From positions 310,001 to 374,000 of the forward strand of contig BROG01000486.1 of NCBI GenBank assembly GCA_030159075.1: 64,000 nt of DNA, written 5' to 3'. A model generated the notes under the pieces. It was not told the DNA's origin, did no database searches, and saw only the letters and a program-made list of their open reading frames with translations. Source of the DNA: Atrina japonica. Taxonomy: Eukaryota > Mollusca > Bivalvia > Pterioida > Pinnidae. Made by a program: the position numbers and the translations under genes. Below are positions 1-13,600 of this stretch, in pieces. How positions within the stretch are numbered: the stretch's first letter is position 1; every line of letters begins with the position of its first letter.

Positions 1-268
1 CCAGTGAACCAGAAATTTTACTAGCCAGCCAGAAACAGAAATGAAATAAAACATTAATTTTTTAAGTTGAAACAACTTTTTATTGTTTCAATCCATTTAT
101 AACAGGATGATTGACTGTTGTCCATTTTTAAATAAATCTGGGGTATTCATATGCCTATATTTTTCATATTTGTTGCTTTAATATTGAGGCACACTAAAAC
201 TCCGCTTTTGAATTTATAACGCTGGTTTCTTTTCAACAGAATTTACAAAACACAGTGATTGCCCACAA

Positions 269-411
269 GAAATTTAAATTTTAACTGTAGGTTAAAATCG
301 AGAGTCAAACACTCGATCGTCAGACAAACACCAATAAAGTTCTTTATACGTTTTTGTCCGACAATGGGTGTTTGACTCTCAATTTTAATTTACAGATAAA
401 ATTTCAAATTC
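269..411. repeat. Fold-back (hairpin) inverted repeat, MITE-like
   Basis: The two halves are near-perfect reverse complements. The left arm begins GAAATTTAAATTTTAACTGT and contains GAGAGTCAAACAC. The right arm reads GTGTTTGACTCTC, then AATTTTAATTTACAGATAAA. The arms are about 65-70 nt and meet around 340. This is typical of a small non-autonomous DNA element or snap-back repeat, with no coding content. Confidence 0.75.
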
Positions 412-3210
412 CAACTGTGTCTGTGGTCTGCCAGCCCTCCTCCTTGAACACTAGCCATAACTCAGTTCCAGTATTCCTGTAACACTAATTATGTTTAAAT
501 TTGCTCGTGTCCATTGAAGAGGTAGATGCTTCTGTTGGAATCGACCGAGAAAAGAAAATGTCATCATGTTCTGTTTCAAAAATTTCAAGTCGAAAACATG
601 ACACCATACAACATGTTTTTATCAACGTGAGTTAGATGCTCTAGTTTATCGAAACTGAAAAGTCAAACTGGTTGTTGTAAAGCGCATAACAGATCATGAT
701 TTCAATAATGTAAATTCACAATGAAAACAGACAAACTATTGATTTCCGGCTCAGGAAAAAAACTAGTCGCAATGTGGCGACTGAATTAGAATAAAGACTC
801 GCCAAAAACTAAAATATGGTCGTATTTGCGAGTGATTTGGTCGCATTGTAGAACAATGTCAAAAGTCATCTATACACTCGAAGCATTTACACACAATAGG
901 ATATTCTTTCAACACATGCATGAATAGTGTTATTGATTTAGTTGTTGCGGGAGATAACTGTCACAGATGTCATTGCAGCTAAGTCTGAATTATAGAGTCA
1001 TGTTGAAGTACAATTGTCTGATAGAATCTCATGACAGGTATCTGGCTCCGGTAAAACCACAAACCTCTCTTGTTTTTAACTGGCCACTTTTTTTAGAAAT
1101 AAAATTATCCATTGCATGGAATTATTTTCAAGACAATTGTGTTTTTTACAAACTTCTTATCAGTGACATTAGTGCCAAGTGGCATGTAATCTTCATGGGA
1201 TGCATATTGATATACATTTCAAATGATCATATCTATTTTGTAAGTGGGATTGGAATCTGATACATTATTTTTACGAGTTGATGGAACATTATGTTATGTT
1301 AAGTTGTTTATCAGGAACAAGTCAAAACACATTTTGCAGTATAGGGTTGATAACACATTATAATGACGCAAAATTACACATGTATGTGCATTTCAGCAAG
1401 ATAAACTGAACTTCAAGAAATTTCCAAATCACACTTTAATTTTTATATTTTTGCTTTTTAAAATGACAAAAATATAGTAACAATTTGCTGAAAAATATAG
1501 GTCTACAAAACTTGTTGAAATATATGCTATTAAAGATCAGTTCAGCGTCCTTTATGAATTTTAAGATGATATAAATTTGCTGTAGAATGTTACTTTTCAA
1601 TTATTTTTTACCATTATACTCTTGTGATAGAATTGACATTAAAAGCAATAGACTTGACAGTTAACAATTCTTGCGCATGATTAATATGCAAATGAGTTTT
1701 GGTCAAGTTTCCCTTTCTGTATATTGGCAAGATCTGTCTATGAAGTTGGACATAGAGGTTGCGTCATTCCTCATTCATGTGATCTTAACTGATGAGAAAC
1801 TCCCGCCAGTCTTTGAAGTTGGGAAAATGTTTTACATGTACACGTATTGACCAAAAGATTTAAGACTACTAATAGGAAGTGTAGCGTAAGGGTATAATAC
1901 TGCCCTGTCGCATAGAAATTTAATATTGATGAAACAATGTTTATAAGTGCAAGAATTTATAATCATATTGCAAATCTATGTAGTTTATTGTATAATAAAT
2001 AAGCCATCAGTACTCACTTAAGGCCAAATGGTTGACAGACCCGATTTTTAGTTACTTTTTTGTAAAACCTAATTTTACCTAATTAAAAAGTATTCACTAT
2101 ACTGAGTGTATTTATTATACATGTACATCATTAAAAAATTTTGGTATCAGTACACTACTTTCACTACTTTGATTGATAATTTGAGTTGTAATTAAGTACA
2201 ACAAAGTATGCGGCACAGACTCATTGACATATCTGCATCTAGTGAATTTTTCAGCAATAGGGCCTATATAAAGCTATTGTTACTAATGTTAGGCTTTATA
2301 CATAGCTGATCTTAAAATTTATTGATGTAGATCAGGCCTTTGATTTATTTTTTTGACAAAAATGGCTTCCGTCAGGGTTTCCACTTGGATCTGAGGGTCA
2401 GGGGTCATTGACCTCTCATTGAAAATTTACTGCGCTTTTTGTAATCTTTGCAAAGCCCACACCACTTGTAAATGCTTAGCCATTTAGGGTTACAATCTGT
2501 TACTGTTAGCACAATACCTTATCGAGCACACTTTTACAATGAGTAGAATTAGATCTAAATCTAATTCTAAATCTGATGCTGATTTTATTTTATTTTTATT
2601 TTGTCAATATTAGTCACAGCACATTTCTGAAGTTCCATCAGATTTACCTAAATAATTTAGGCTGAAATTTTGCTCCAATTTTAATTTATTGAAGGGGGGG
2701 ATTAAAATAAGGATTTACCAAAAGAAAGTAACTTAAAATTGGAGCATCATTTCCTATTGGGGATACATGTTGTTAAAGCATCCAGGGGATCAATTAAATT
2801 ACTTGTTCATTCTTATCAGACTGATATTTCATTGGTCAGTTGCTTTACAGATCCTCAGAAGAAACTTCAGATTGACTCTTTTTTGAAAAATATTGAGACA
2901 AAATTATCCCTGTGGCAAATTTGTCAAGCGTCAAAAACAGGTGGAAGTGAAATTACGGGGATCAAAACCCAGGACCTCTAGTCAAATGTTAACCCTGCTT
3001 CAATAAATCTGTTTTGTAACTATACTATGTACATGTATATCTCGTTGTCTGACATACAAAATATTGAAAATGGATAGATTGCTATGAGCAATACTGTCAT
3101 TTATATATGTACGGATACATCTACATTGTACTTACACTCTCACTTGCTTAGGTAGTTTTGGTGCATTTATTTAGTGGGTCCTTGCAGACACTTGAAGTTT
3201 CATGTTGTAT

Positions 3211-3394
3211 ATACAGTGGAACCTGTCTTGAAAGACCACCCCTACTGCCACTGAAATGTGGTCTTAAAAGACAGGTGGTCTCTCAAAACAGGTTTTATTT
3301 AAAGGATTATTGAACCAAGTGGTTTTCAGACAGTGGTCTCAATAGACAGGTGGTCTTCTACAACAGTGGTCTCTCAAGACAGGTTCCACTGTAC
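3211..3394. mobile_element. MITE with terminal inverted repeats (CAGTGGAACCTGTCT)
   Basis: The left end reads TACAGTGGAACCTGTCTTGA and the right end TCAAGACAGGTTCCACTGTA, an exact inverted repeat of 20 nt, flanked by TA. The interior repeats the motif GTGGTCT..GACAGG several times in both orientations. A TA target and CAGTGGAACC ends suggest a Tc1/mariner-type non-autonomous element. It is related in sequence to the 56.1-57.1 kb element. Confidence 0.8.
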
Positions 3395-4592
3395 ATTTTC
3401 ATTGAAATGAGAATTTAATTCTAGTAATATAAATGTTTGATTAATATGTGTCACTGTGTTTAGGAATGAGTTGCACACATAACATTGTACTGGGAATATT
3501 TCTGTAACCGAGAATCCAAGGAATATGGAACTGAACCTAGATGTAAACAATAACTACATGTTTAGTAATGCCAGTAATTAAAGTATGAGGTGTTTGGTAA
3601 AGGAGGGAATGGTATGTTGTCATGGTTACATCTTTGTAGCATGTTTTTCACTTGCCAGGTGTTTCTTATTTTATCAAGATATCATAAGTCATATTGATAT
3701 GTATTCCCTATCAAATTGCCTTTTTTTCTTGCGATTTTCTAGAACAACTGGGGGATTTTATTTTTACCTACCATACAAAATTAATAAAATTGTTATCGTG
3801 GTTGAGATTAGCATCATGATGTTGGCACAATTTGTCGATTATATCACGATATGAACCACAGAATTAAATTCAGAAGTGTTCTTGCTCATTAGTTTAATCT
3901 TTATTTGATTTTTTTCACAATTTGAAATATTGTGTTTCTTATTTCATTAATTATGTTAACTCATCAACCTATGGTCACATTTAGACTCACCCAAATCAGT
4001 AACTGTGATGTCTGTTGTTAAAATTTAGGGGTGAACAAGTTGATATAGAATGTAAAATCATTTTGAAATTCTAGATTCTAGATTATACACTCCAGAATTC
4101 TGACAGTGGGTCTTTACCATTCTATGAATTGGATGAGTTCAAATGTTGCTACAGGGTACAATGTGTTGAAAGATTCTGATATAACCTACTTGTAAGATGG
4201 TATTACTGTGTATATCATTATTACTGGTCTACTAGTACATGTTACTAATCATAAATGTATGCAAACATTTTCATGACTTATAAAAGGTTACATAAAAAAT
4301 GGATATAATTTATATTTCCTAAAGAGTAATGCGATGTACCTGGAACATATAGAATCTTTGTACAATGGTACATGGTTATAAAACTATACATGCAGTGTTC
4401 ACATATAGTTTTAAATCACTTGAAACATTAGGGTTTTGGACTTCAGATTTTTGTAGCTCTTCGGAAATTCTCAGTGATAGACCTCTAAACTGTTTGAAAG
4501 TATGAAAAACTATAATAAAAATACCAATATGAAAAATTATAATAAAAGATAAAATACTACCATATACATGTATAATATATACGTGTGTGTGT

Positions 4593-4618
4593 GTGTATAT
4601 ATATATAATATATATATA

Positions 4619-4667
<49 letters not shown>

Positions 4668-4683
4668 ATATATATATATATAA
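4593..4683. repeat. GT/TA microsatellite
   Basis: A (GT)n run passes into interrupted (TA)n. The open frames over it (YIYIYI and similar) are repeat artefacts. Confidence 0.95.
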
Positions 4684-7600
4684 CTGATGTAATAACTCTA
4701 TTGTGGGCAGGAAGGGGGGTTTTAAATACATACACATGGTTAGGGAGAACATTAAGTACTCTACCACAATTACAAAATTCATGTCCTCAAAAGAGAAGGG
4801 ATAGAGCCTTTTCCAATTTATGAACAGGATTTACATATCACTATAGGTGGCGCTAATCATTTACCTACTGTACACTTCAAAAATATTCTTGTTTACTTGT
4901 TTGCATTGTGAAGAAATAATGAACACTAATACAGAATTGTATGAAGATTTTTTTTGGTCAAGGTACCAAGGTCATAGGGTTAATATTCAAAGGTTTCATC
5001 TCTATTAAGAAACTGAAAATGCCAATGATCTATATAAAAAAAATTGTTCCGCTTCATATATATATATAATATAAATTAGAAAGGGAGGAAATTACTCAAG
5101 GGTGTTATTTTGGTCCATGTCCCAGATTCAGTGAGTTAAACCTAAAGATCATAGTTCAGAAAATTTCTCAGTAAATATTGGACAAGTAAAATCTATTTTG
5201 GGCAACCAATTTTTTGCAAGTACTTGCCTAGGGATAAATGCATGGACGTCATATTTCCACACCACTGACTTATCTACAGAGGACGCAGTGCACAGATGGA
5301 ATTCTTCTAATCTACCCTTTTTTTCTATAATGAGTATGATTTACAGTAGAACATTTAACTATAAAAAGAAGCACAGAGAAATATACTGCTGTAATCCAGT
5401 GGCATAAAGATGTGAACTGTGACATTACTCACGTGATCCTTTAGGCACATGAGCCTCTTGTTTGTAAAGTTTTTATTTATTTCATGTGTTATAAAAAGTT
5501 AGTACAGTGAAGTGTTTTATTTGCCTACAGCGATGGGATGATCCAGACATGAATGTGGGTCAAATAGTTGCTTTTAAAGTATTTTATATAAAGCCATTAA
5601 AGGAGAATTTGCATGTTCCCCATGTATTTCATCATCAGTTTTCTGTTTATGATGCTAGAATTCTATGAATGTTTATCAATTTAATGTGTATTTGATAATT
5701 CAGTTAAAAGTAACTTGAAAACTATATTTAGGTTAACGTTTGTAATAGGGAATGTAAAAAAAAAAAAAAGTAAAAAAGATTTTTGAAAAGGTGTGAGAAG
5801 CATGTAGGCCCCAAAATGAATAATTACATTTTCCATACATATAAATCTGTATATTGAAAGTGCCAATCCTGCTATAAATAAGATGAATAAGGAAGATAAA
5901 TCACTGAACCTCATTTATTTTCTGATTACGTACATGTATACTTGTACATATGATATACATGGAACTACTACATACACTAAGGAAGTAGAATCGAGTGATA
6001 ATGTATTGACTTGTATATACATGTATATTATCAGTATTGACCTAAATATTTAAAATAATAAGAATTTGCATGAACAATAACAACATCAGAATTGTCCGAT
6101 TAATGTATAACTCTAAGTTACATTTCAAGTCTTTCAATGAATTTTAAAAATTTGTTTCCCTATAAAGTGTTTCCATCCTTATTTGTTTCCTTCTAGTTGA
6201 CTCATGTGGTAAATTGCAAAACATGCGTATGTATACTTTTAACCAGGTTTCTTTTAGTTTCCTGTTGACTAATTATAGACACAATTTCAAACAAAATATT
6301 CTCATTATATATAATAGTAGATCTTATTAAAAACCTCTCCCAGAGAAATGTATATTGTTGGGGAGTCTTTGGTTCTAGGTTTTGTCTTCCATCAGTTGGC
6401 CCAGTTAGACTTTTAATCAATGTATTGTAATGACTCGCCCTTACAGGAAGGTGACATGCATTGATTCATCAATTCTTGTTAAGTAATTTATCTATTTTTG
6501 TTGGCCAGTTTTAATTTCCACTAGTACTATAATATCCATGCTTACAGTTACAAGTACAGTTATAGTAGGGAATATAACTTAAGAGCTATGTTGGACATCT
6601 CACAGTTTCAAATTGTGAATGTGAAATGAAACTAATAAGCCAAACAAGGACCACTTATACACTCGATACTCTGTAATTCATCATGTTATCTCTATTCACT
6701 TCAACAGGGATATTTCAGTCGCTATGGTGACAAGTTATTTTATTCCTGTAATGTCTATATTAAGGTATACTTCTCCCTTCTATATCAAGATAATTTCAAC
6801 CCATTAAAAATATACATTTTCAGCAAAATATAAATTAACTTATTAAAATTAACTTTTGGGACTGGGACTGGCTACGTAAGGGGAAGCAGCCTTTAAACAG
6901 CTGTTAATTCAATCTAAAATATGAATGAAATGTCAAAGTAGAAGTAGCTTCAGACATAAGTAGATCTGAGCATCATATTATCAGCTTGGACTTTGTATCT
7001 TTTTGTAAAATTTATATCATTATTGTATACTTGTACCTTAAGATATAGGCTGGTTTCTTGAGACATATAGAATGTAATTTAGATTTATTGTAGTACAAAG
7101 TAATTTTAATTTGATGGGGCTTGAAGAAATATGTTCTGTCCTTGAGCTACTTTAGTACTAGCTATAATAGTGATTGTGACTAATAGAATCTTACGTCATA
7201 GGTGTGTTGAGTGGATCAGGAAGTCGCCACCCAAGTGGTAAGAACCTGGTTATCCAATCCAAGGATTTGACTCAGATTCCTACCAGTGGGATTCAAATGA
7301 AATATTTCAACTCAACACACTCATGTTTGAATTATGTTTTTCCCATCCACCAAATACATGCTTACATGTATGTAAATAAAGTCTGAATCAACTTTTCCTA
7401 CACAGCATTCTTGCAACATAGAAGTCCTATGTAAATTAATTGTGAAGTGTGATGTCAAAACATGTGTAGCTTGTCAATTCACTTGGGTGACAAAGAAATC
7501 TTTCCCTGTATAAAAGATGCATAAATCTGTGAACCATGGAAGGAAATTTGTCATTTTTCTGGTTCTTTTAAAACGAGAAAAATAAAATTATATTTGTCAA

Positions 7601-7706
7601 ATTTCAATATATTACTACCAGTATTATAAGATGCAGTGAAACAATTTGACAATTGTTTCGTAGAAATGATAAAAACTTTTTTTATATAAAAAATGTTATT
7701 TTTCAG

Positions 7707-7905
7707 GATGTTGGAGGCCAAGATAAAATCCGTCCTTTGTGGAGACATTACTATACAGGCTCGCAGGGCCTAATTTTTGTAGTTGATTGTGCTGATCGTG
7801 ACCGAGTCGATGAAGCTCGACAAGAGTTTCATAGAATTATAAATGACAGAGAGATGCGAGATGCAATTATATTAATATTTGCAAACAAACAAGATTTACC
7901 AGAAT
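7707..7905 (+). CDS. ARF6: ARF6 small GTPase, penultimate coding exon
   Basis: Exon of an ADP-ribosylation factor of the ARF6 class, a membrane-associated GTPase of plasma membrane and endosomes that controls endocytic recycling and cortical actin. Bases 7707-7905 follow a TTTCAG acceptor in phase 0 and end at a GTAAGT donor in phase 1. The translation starts [18 protein letters not shown], which contains the switch II DxxGQ motif, and ends with the guanine-specificity motif NKQDLPE. The stretch [20 protein letters not shown] matches ARF6 rather than ARF1, which is known to have VVDSNDRERV and no REMRDAI here. The exon encoding the myristoylated N-terminus, P-loop and switch I is not found in bases 1-7706 and is inferred to lie upstream of the window. 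Confidence 0.95.
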
Positions 7906-8819
7906 GTAAGTACATCTAGATTCTGGAGGTTCTGTATTGATTTTATTTTAATTATTATCATCACATAAGATAATGGTTTTTATTACATTGTATTATCTGG
8001 TTTATGGCTGACATTCTGTTACATTGACTTCTGGGTCTGAACTAATCTTATTTGAATTGACAGTCTTTATGAATGAGCAGTTTTTATGACCTTCAATAAG
8101 TCTCTAGTTGATACTAGTTTGACATTACAGACACAGCTAAATTATTTTCAAATTTGTTTTGCATTCAAGGAATGACATCACATACTGCTAGTTAAACATA
8201 TTTTGTCTTTATTGCTTGGGGCAATATTAATCAGTGCTCGATGTTACTAATGTAAAAAGTGTCTAAAAGTTTTGACAGTCACAAAAAATAAATACAAAAA
8301 TAAATAGTTATGACTTGAATATGCTGTTATTTTGAGAGAAACTTGAAGATGTATGGAATTTTTCTTTGGTATTTATAAGAGAAACTTAGAGATGCATGGG
8401 ATTTCCCCTAGTATAGGATAAACATTAAGATGTAATGGATTCCCCTTAGTATAAGAGAAACATGAAGATATATGATGTTCATTTTAGCCATTACATTATT
8501 AAGATACTTGATTTCTGACTCTTACAGATGTAGCCTGTATTTAGAAGTGTATTATATATAATTAATTTGATTAGTTAATTACTTAAGTGATTTTATAAGC
8601 TGTTAAGTAGTGTACAATTAATGTCTCCCATAGTTGTCGTCCCCTTCTGGATTTAAAGTTTGGTGTTTATTAGATATATATGTTTTAATGTTATTTCAAT
8701 TTGCAGTTCATATTCTAGATATAAATTGCTGCATTTTTTCATATCAGGATTGCTTTCCTTAATACACTGTTACTGATATATATATCTTAAATACAAGTCT
8801 GTAACTTTTATAATTACAG

Positions 8820-8962
8820 CTATGAAGCCACATGAAATACAGGAAAAACTAGGTCTTACAAGAATTAGAGACAGAAATTGGTATGTTCAACCTTCGTGTG
8901 CTACTACTGGTGATGGACTGTATGAAGGTCTAACATGGTTGACTTCAAATAATAAGTCTTGA
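8820..8962 (+). CDS. ARF6: ARF6 small GTPase, last coding exon with stop
   Basis: C-terminal exon of the same ARF6 gene. A TTACAG acceptor precedes base 8820. The split Ser codon (T from the previous exon plus CT) gives LPES joined to [19 protein letters not shown], then the conserved [16 protein letters not shown] segment (the SCAT guanine-base motif), ending TSNNKS and TGA at 8960-8962. Length and ending match the family, whose vertebrate members end SNYKS. Vertebrate ARF6 coding sequence is known to be largely uninterrupted, so the 914-bp intron inside NKQDLP/MKPHE is a lineage-specific feature. I see no frameshift or internal stop. Confidence 0.95.
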
Positions 8963-9440
8963 CCTGAGCTAGTTTTAAGGCCTTTACATGTACAGATTGT
9001 AAAAATATTTTTTACTATATACAGTGAGATGTTGGACCCCAATAATTGCTTAATCAGTTCATAAACTTGATCGGTTCAGCAAAGTATGATTTTTTGTTGT
9101 ACCAGAAGGACTGGAAAAATTGTTCATCCTAGCAAGGATGAATGGAGCAACTTTTCAAGACTTGTAAAGAGGAAAGAGGAGTTTGTTAGACTTATTATGG
9201 GGCTTCTTATTATCATCATTCATCTCTACACTCCGCAAATACAACTGGCTTCCCAACTACAATTTGTGAAATCAAACATAATATTCAAGAAATTGTGCTG
9301 CTATAATGAAACTTATATATGTGTAAAACAGTATGATACCAGGATGTGTACTTTTTCTACTTTTTCGTTTATTTATGTGGCATAAAACCTACATGTATGT
9401 TGTTATCAACTGTTCGTTGAGGAGCTGTGCATGAAATAAA
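8963..9440 (+). other. ARF6 3' UTR (proximal form)
   Basis: Non-coding tail after the ARF6 stop, up to the first clear AATAAA. A 99-codon open frame at 9086-9385 lies inside it and resembles nothing; it is treated as untranslated. Confidence 0.5.
9435..9440 (+). terminator. Candidate polyadenylation signal for ARF6
   Basis: AATAAA about 475 nt after the ARF6 stop codon, in ATGAAATAAAGGAC. Other AATAAA hexamers follow (for example near 11618), so a longer 3' UTR is possible. Confidence 0.4.
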
Positions 9441-10482
9441 GGACATATGTGCATTTGAGAATTCCTTGTACAAGATTATGTGGTGCATACTTTTATAGAA
9501 ACGAGTCTGATGGTTTGGGGTATGAGCTTATAAAAACATATTGGCACCCTGTTATAAGTGTGATGGCGAGATATGCATCAACATTTTATGTAAATCTGAA
9601 AATATGAATTAGAAGGAAGCTTTGTTTTGCAACTGAGAGTATTGTGATATCATTTGGTGATAGAATTCCCACCCCCTAAGAAAAAAGATAAATAAGTGAA
9701 TGACCATGATATGCACCTTTATCTTGGTCTCAAAGTAAATGCTCAACCAAAAAACGACACAGCTTCTAGACAAGTATCATATAACTGAAGTTTAACTCCC
9801 TCTCAATACTTACCACTAGACTTGAATTTATGAGAACCATTGTTAAAATTATTTATTTTCCAAGAGCAAATTTTATGTTCACATATGAACACACTCACAT
9901 ACACATTTTTCACACATGTTTCATTAGGCATTTTTAAAAACTGACACCCCTACTTCTTTCAGAATTAATTTTATGTAGCCCAATATGTAAGATAAGATTT
10001 GCTCATTTTTGTGGAGACTCATTACAGCTCTTGTAATTACAGGTGCATTATATCTTTCTATACTAGTTGAGGTCTAAATTAATACAGCATCTAATAGGAT
10101 TTTGAAATAATCTGGGGTAGAATACTTTTTGTACAATTATTATATGTATGCTTTAATTGTATGTTATACAAACAGAAATGAACCATATATAACAGAAAAA
10201 GAACCCATATTGATATCCCAGACTTACATGAAGAACACAGGTATGTGTCATGATGAAATCTTTGGGGTTTTTTTTGGTCATGTTTCTAAAGATGCATGAA
10301 GAACAAACATATATATGTCCATTTCTTTTTGTTAATCTAAAAAGGTGCAATTGAGTATGTGCTTTTTTTCTAGTCTGTTCAAATGGTCATTTTTTATAAT
10401 AGTTACTGTAAGTAACACAAGCTCTAAATGACTTATAGCAATGTACTAGTTTCAACATAAACTTTGTTCATGTAGGGTCTAT

Positions 10483-10619
<137 letters not shown>

Positions 10620-11068
10620 GTTCCCTAGTTCTTTGCACTACTAACTTCAGTTTAGTAATCTATATAATACAACCTAATCTATAATAATATATGTATATCT
10701 GTATCAAATTAACCACAATATGTGTTAAATACTGAACATATATGGTTGTCCATTTGTCATTTTTTCTTTTTGATTTTTTAAACTTTTGATACACATTTGT
10801 TAATATTTTCCCCCACAAGTAGGCCTACATCACAAACATCCAACATACAGGATCACTTAATAAAGAAATTAAGAATGTCATAAAACATTTCAGATGCTTT
10901 GTTAGTTATATGTGCTAACTGAAAAAAAGTGACAACTGAACACAGTTTATGTTGTAATAACAAGCTATTTAAAAAAATTACTTATGCTAGGTTTGTAATT
11001 AAACCTATATCTAGTTTACTAAGAATTTGGTGTTCCGAATTTAGAAAAGTGAACTTATGTTTGCAATA

Positions 11069-11088
11069 TATGTGTGTGTGTGTGTGTG

Positions 11089-11152
<64 letters not shown>
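11069..11152. repeat. (GT)n(TA)n microsatellite
   Basis: GT repeat followed by about 55 bp of TA. All open frames over it, on both strands, are artefacts. Confidence 0.97.
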
Positions 11153-11154
<2 letters not shown>

Positions 11155-11155
<1 letters not shown>

Positions 11156-13289
11156 ATAATGTTTTGCAGACTTTATTATGTTATTATCAATACCAAGCAT
11201 TTATCCAGTGTCTGTGTAAGAAAGCCAAAGGTCTAAAATATTGCATATTGTGGGTGTATACCAGTGGTTCTGTGAAGACATGTTAAGACTGAATAGCTGT
11301 ATTTTATATATCAGATCAGGAACATTTTGTATGCTTTGTATATTGTTTTACAGTTTTGCAGATATAGATATATACATATACTGTATTGATGGTTGACGTA
11401 TATCTTAGAGACACATCAAATCATAGGAAGAAATTTAGAAAATATATCTTCTACGTCAAATGTAACATTCCATTTATCTGTCTTTAAGTTGTTTTTCATA
11501 ATCTAAACCGAAACTTTCTGAACGAATTTGTGTTGTCTCGGATTTTTTTAATTTATAATTTACAAATATGCAGTTTGTAGTATCAGTGATGTAAAATATG
11601 TCAAGTAATGCAGCTTAAATAAACTTATGTTTAAACCATAATGTACTAGGTTTTTCTTTTCATATTTATTATTTACTTTCATTTGTTTACCTTTTTGTAC
11701 CCATTTATTTTTTTCTCTTTCATTTGTGTATCTTTTCCACAGCTATAAATTGTGTTTTCAGAATAACTGTGTCTTCAATATAGATTGAAAACCAAATTTG
11801 AAACTAAAGTATGGATATTTTTCTTTTGGAAATTAGTATTTGACTAGTCTTGAGTGTATACCATTATACATATTGTCATTTTGTTGGTACATGTCATTGT
11901 ATATCAGTTTCCATTGCTATGATAGTTCTTTTGCGAATGCCACCATGATCTTCACAGTATTTTAAAATATTTTCAAACACTTCAATTTGAAATATAGTCA
12001 AAATCAACACTCATGTATACAGTACTGGGTCGTGCATACAAAACAAAGGCATGTGTCATGTTTTGTTTTTTTTAGTCATATGTCATGTTAGGCACATGCA
12101 TATAAAATATTCTGCAGATAGTGAAATATGTTTTGAACTGTTTAAAAAGGTTGGGGGGGATTTTAAATGAACTTGAAGGAAGGCAGGTTGTAAAGTTGAA
12201 GATTTTTTTATCAATTATCTTGAAATGTTATATTTTTCTTAGTTTATAGGAGCAAAACAAAAACAGATATGTCATTGTTTGGTTTAGTAAAATGATATCA
12301 TACAAATATACTTTTTATTATATTTAAAACATTTTGGATTGAAGTCGACAGAACCAGACTACCAAATTGACACCTTGTCTTAAAGATGCTGAAAAAGGTT
12401 ATAGAACAAAATATACCAGCATAGAATGGTTTTGGTAATTATAATGCCTGTAACTCATCAACCCCTGAAAAACAATGGACTCTTCTGTAAATCAATGACT
12501 TAGGCCAGTCCAAATGTGTCTTTAGGAGTGAATGAGTTAATGGTGCAGGTAGTCTTTATGTAGGAAACCAAGTCCATTTGTAATATTACAGGTATTGCTG
12601 TAGGTTGAAAATTACCTGTAGGGACATAATAAGTAAAGTATCAGATCACACAGTTTTTTGTTTTGTCTACATGTGAAGTAGATTAAAGAGTAATCTGTCT
12701 GTATGCCAATAGACCTATATTATCCATGAATAAGATTATTTATGTTTGCATCTCATTTCATGGGCATACATGAGTAAAGAAATAACCAGCGAATGCATTG
12801 GTGCTTGTATTTATAGCAGCACCTTGATCTTAGTAATGGCAAGTGATAACAGAATATTGTCCGTATAAAACTCAATGTATCAACATATGCAAATGAAATT
12901 ATTTTATTATGGTTTAAGACCAAAGCAAAAAAACAAAAAAATAATGTGTGCTTCCATATTATTCAAAGAAAGATTGCTGACTGATTTGTGTTAAACAAGC
13001 ACATGAACCAAGTGTGGTTGGCACTTATCAACAAGAATTGTATTCAAATTTGAAGAGAGCTGATGGAAAATTATAGAAAGTGGTGTTATCCAAAATTTAT
13101 AAATGATTGTTATAAGGATATGAACCAAATTTAACAACTATCTTTTTAGGCATTCAATTGATTTGGCTTTCAGAATGGCTTATAAATTTTCTCCTTCGAA
13201 AAGAAATACAAGTATATATTGGAAATTGAATTATCTTAGTGTGACTTTTATTAAGAGTTAGAAAAAAAAATAAATGGCACCATCCAGAT
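11155..13289. other. Gene-free AT-rich stretch
   Basis: No supported exon on either strand. It contains scattered AATAAA hexamers and one small inverted-repeat element at 12432-12541. Confidence 0.6.
12432..12541. mobile_element. Small MITE with TAACTCATYNACCCCT ends
   Basis: Ends TAACTCATCAACCCCTGAAA and ..TTAGGAGTGAATGAGTTA are imperfect inverted repeats. The interior contains GGACTCTTCTGTAAATCAAT and TTAGGCCAGTCCAAATGTGT. An inverted copy of the same sequence lies at 42868-42959, so this is a dispersed element of roughly 95-110 bp. Confidence 0.65.
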
Positions 13290-13600
13290 ATTTTTATTTG
13301 CCGTTTCTTTTCTATACATAAATGCGGTACCTTGTATTTTGGTATCAGCTAATTATATTACACTGAATTAATATTTAATGGATAGCACCATTTAAATTCT
13401 AAACTCAAAAGCTAAGACAGTCATCTTTTTACAGTGGATACTCTTGGATGGATTTGGCAATACATTTAGGTTTATTATTTGACTTTGATCCTTGTATAAT
13501 ACTTTCTATATTTGTATTCTAAAATCGAGCTCAACTGATGGAAGTCTTATTGACAGAAACCATAGTTTTAGGATGTGAAGTTATTCTTCTTATTACATGC
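13290..13600 (-). repeat. Dispersed 360-390 bp repeat unit, degraded copy
   Basis: In reverse orientation this has the same landmarks as the tandem copies at 17.6-18.5 kb: GGTACC..TTGGTATCAGCT, AAATTCTAAA.., GACAGTCATCTTTTTACAGT and GAGCTCAACTGATG-AAGTCTTATTGACAGAAAC. No coding potential was seen. Confidence 0.65.

Larger units (their letters stand above)
1..7706 (+). other. Probable ARF6 intron, no coding exon seen
   Basis: No ARF-like N-terminal exon (GLDAAGKT P-loop) could be found here on either strand, so this is probably intron of ARF6, or upstream DNA if the first exon was missed. It contains a fold-back element (269-411), an inverted-repeat element (3211-3394) and TA-rich microsatellite. 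Short open frames here show no recognisable protein. Confidence 0.5.

Noticed and set aside
9086..9385. 99-codon open frame after ARF6
   Set aside because: It lies in the ARF6 3' UTR, resembles no protein and has no splice signals.
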